A stretch of 24,505 nt of DNA, taken from Candidatus Aminicenantota bacterium (GTDB taxonomy: Bacteria > Acidobacteriota > Aminicenantia > UBA2199). Positions 22,941 to 24,505 of the stretch are shown here, one piece after another. A program made the translations under genes and the position numbers. Where the stretch lies: positions 1 to 24,505 of the forward strand of contig JAUWNT010000007.1 of assembly GCA_030612495.1 (NCBI GenBank). Direction: 5' to 3'. The first letter of the stretch is position 1; each line of letters starts with the position of its first letter. The notes beneath the pieces are model-generated. The model did not search any database, was not told the origin of the DNA, and was given only the letters and a program-made list of their open reading frames with translations.

Positions 22941-24505
22941 ATGAAACAATATTTTAGATTTAAAATAATTTTTTTTGCTTTAATAATTCTATTTTTTGCT
23001 CTTTCTCTTTCTGCTCAAAATGTAGATGATAAAAAGTTCATTTTTCTAGAAAATCAGAATTATAATAATCCCAAGCTTGAATATGATCTTTTTAAGTTAA
23101 TACAGGTTTTTAAAAGTTCTGGCCTTCAGAAAGCAGAAGAGTATGCAAAAATGAGACAAATAGATTTTGATATCAATATGGTCAGAGTGATTGTAAAGAC
23201 CAATTCTTGTGTACCTGATAAGACTATTTTTAGTGTGACAGCTGTGCCAGGTGTTCAACAATTTATAGGGGAACTTGGTGGTCATATTGAATTAATACAT
23301 AATAACTCAATCCAGACACAACTTCCAATATCAAATATTGAACAATTATTAAAGCTTAATGAGGTGAGGTATATTAGATTACCTATTAAGCCACATCTAT
23401 ATGATACAGTAAGCGAAGGTGTTGAATTTTCAGGAGCTAATAAATTTTATAATCTTTCGGCCTTTCGTTCAAACAGAACAGTTAAGGTATGTATACTTGA
23501 TTCCGGTTTTGAGGGTTATGAGAATCTTTTGGGCTCAGAACTTCCTGCTAATGTTACCACTAAATCATTCAAGCAGAACAATGATATTACAGGAGGCGGT
23601 GTAAAACATGGAACTGCATGTGCTGAAATTGTGCATGATATGGCTCCTGATGCTGAACTCTATTTGGTCAATTATGATTCTTTAAGTGAGTTACATGAAG
23701 CAATTGACTGGCTTGCTGAAGAGAATGTGAATGTTATTTCATTTTCAATGGGTTATTATAATTCAGGTGCAGGTAATGGAACAGGCTCTGTTTGTGAGCT
23801 TGTGGAATATGCAAAAAATAAAGGAATTATATGGGTAAATTCTGCAGGAAATGATGCTAATACTCATTGGGAAGATACTTTTAAAGATAATGATAAAAAT
23901 GGTTTTATGGATTTTGGAACAGATGAAATTTTTGAATTCTCAATACAAAAAGGATATCCATTCTGGGTTTATATGAACTGGGATGACTGGGGAGCCTGGG
24001 ATGGAGAAAATTATTCAGGTTCATCAAATGATTATGATCTTTATCTTTATATTTTTGATGAAGCTAATAATAAGTGGGTTTTTGTAGATGACTCCAGAAA
24101 TCTTCAAACAGGTTCCCAATGGCCTGTAGAGTCTTTTGATGGTTGGTATTCTCCAACATGTACTAAATGGGGTCTCAAGATTAAAAAGAAACCCAATGCA
24201 AAGATTAAAACGATAGAATTGTTTTTTGATTTTAATTATACTATTATAGGCAGTATGGAGTATGGGCCTTTTGCCAAAGGTAGTTTAACCATACCTGCTG
24301 ACTCTTATCAGGCAATTGCAGTTGGAGCAATTCCCTGGATAGAAGGATACAAAGACTATTACTACACTTACACCAGTAGAGGTCCTACAACTGATGATAG
24401 AATTAAGCCTGATATAGCAGCAGCTTCCCATGTGTCCAATGGAACTTACAGTTCATTTGGTGGAACTTCAGCTTCTGCTCCGCATGTTGCAGGAGCAATT
24501 GCTCT
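22941..24505 (+). CDS. subtilisin-like S8 family serine protease, N-terminal part (runs off window)
   Basis: At least 521 residues of a secreted subtilase, open at the window end. A signal peptide covers residues 1-25 (ending LSLSAQ). A propeptide-like region follows to about 165. The catalytic triad is complete: Asp187 in VCILDSGF, His223 in GVKHGTACAEIV and Ser510 in GGTSASAPHVAGA; the oxyanion Asn304 is in NSAGND. Between Asn304 and Ser510 there are about 206 residues against about 66 in subtilisin, because of an inserted beta-rich module containing GSSNDYDLYLYIFDEANNK. SRGPTTDDRIKPDIAA before the Ser is standard. The ATG has AAAGGAG 7 bases upstream. A C-terminal domain may follow outside the window. 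Confidence 0.93.
   Translation, partial: MKQYFRFKIIFFALIILFFALSLSAQNVDDKKFIFLENQNYNNPKLEYDLFKLIQVFKSSGLQKAEEYAKMRQIDFDINMVRVIVKTNSCVPDKTIFSVTAVPGVQQFIGELGGHIELIHNNSIQTQLPISNIEQLLKLNEVRYIRLPIKPHLYDTVSEGVEFSGANKFYNLSAFRSNRTVKVCILDSGFEGYENLLGSELPANVTTKSFKQNNDITGGGVKHGTACAEIVHDMAPDAELYLVNYDSLSELHEAIDWLAEENVNVISFSMGYYNSGAGNGTGSVCELVEYAKNKGIIWVNSAGNDANTHWEDTFKDNDKNGFMDFGTDEIFEFSIQKGYPFWVYMNWDDWGAWDGENYSGSSNDYDLYLYIFDEANNKWVFVDDSRNLQTGSQWPVESFDGWYSPTCTKWGLKIKKKPNAKIKTIELFFDFNYTIIGSMEYGPFAKGSLTIPADSYQAIAVGAIPWIEGYKDYYYTYTSRGPTTDDRIKPDIAAASHVSNGTYSSFGGTSASAPHVAGAIA

Noticed and set aside
23419..23604. A short plus-strand open frame of 61 codons
   Set aside because: It is an out-of-frame read of the S8 protease gene, whose own frame carries the catalytic Asp187 in this same interval.
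1..24505. tRNA, rRNA, CRISPR array, transposase or integrase
   Set aside because: No cloverleaf-like segments, regularly spaced repeats or recombinase motifs were seen in any part of the window.

Overview
The window is AT-rich bacterial DNA. It reads as a diderm (outer-membrane) organism, probably anaerobic. Lipoprotein signal sequences, a LolC-type lipoprotein exporter subunit and an outer-membrane beta-barrel protein point to two membranes. The tail of a probable 2-oxoacid:ferredoxin oxidoreductase beta subunit points to anaerobic metabolism. A secreted '6-bladed beta-propeller' protein with a GEGPGEF signature, an S9 peptidase and a NamZ/DUF1343 protein would fit Aminicenantes/Acidobacteria-like lineages, but that placement is a guess.

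Layout. (1) 1-2717: end of a ferredoxin oxidoreductase gene, then a secreted S9 prolyl-oligopeptidase-type peptidase. (2) 4660-2793, minus strand: a lipoprotein gene overlapping fabH by 4 bases. (3) 4847-5686: a solute-binding protein gene with no transporter beside it. (4) 5787-12552: an arsenic-resistance island. It runs arsR, ArsP-type permease, CPKC thioredoxin-fold protein, CIPC lipoprotein thioredoxin, CcdA, Acr3, membrane-anchored rhodanese, MauE/DoxX-like membrane protein and a Cys-less rhodanese-like protein, followed by a MOT1-type molybdate transporter under its own promoter. (5) 12596-18048: ribH, nusB, a transglutaminase-like gene, lysS, lolC and namZ. (6) 18176-20799: a beta-propeller protein and an acyl-CoA/acyl-ACP synthetase. 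(7) 22102-20852, minus strand: a Ste24-type M48 protease. (8) 22272 to the end: an outer-membrane beta-barrel protein and the first two thirds or so of a subtilisin-like (S8) protease that runs off the window.

The most interesting part is the arsenic island. ArsR carries the CVC arsenite-sensing pair. Efflux is covered twice (ArsP and Acr3), yet there is no arsC arsenate reductase. Instead there are six consecutive proteins with redox, thiol or sulfane-sulfur signatures: a cytosolic thioredoxin, CcdA to carry electrons across the membrane, an outward-facing thioredoxin lipoprotein, a two-cysteine rhodanese, a MauE-like protein with SCGC, and a rhodanese-like protein whose catalytic Cys is replaced while a C-terminal CGC is present. 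I infer an electron and sulfur relay across the membrane coupled to arsenical export, for example for thioarsenates. Two 22-bp sites, 17/22 identical and sharing the dyad ATATCG-N8-CGATAT, lie at the arsR promoter/start and just before the permease gene, and are good candidates for ArsR operators.

There is no tRNA, rRNA, CRISPR array, transposase or integrase that I can support, and no gene-free stretch longer than about 190 bases.
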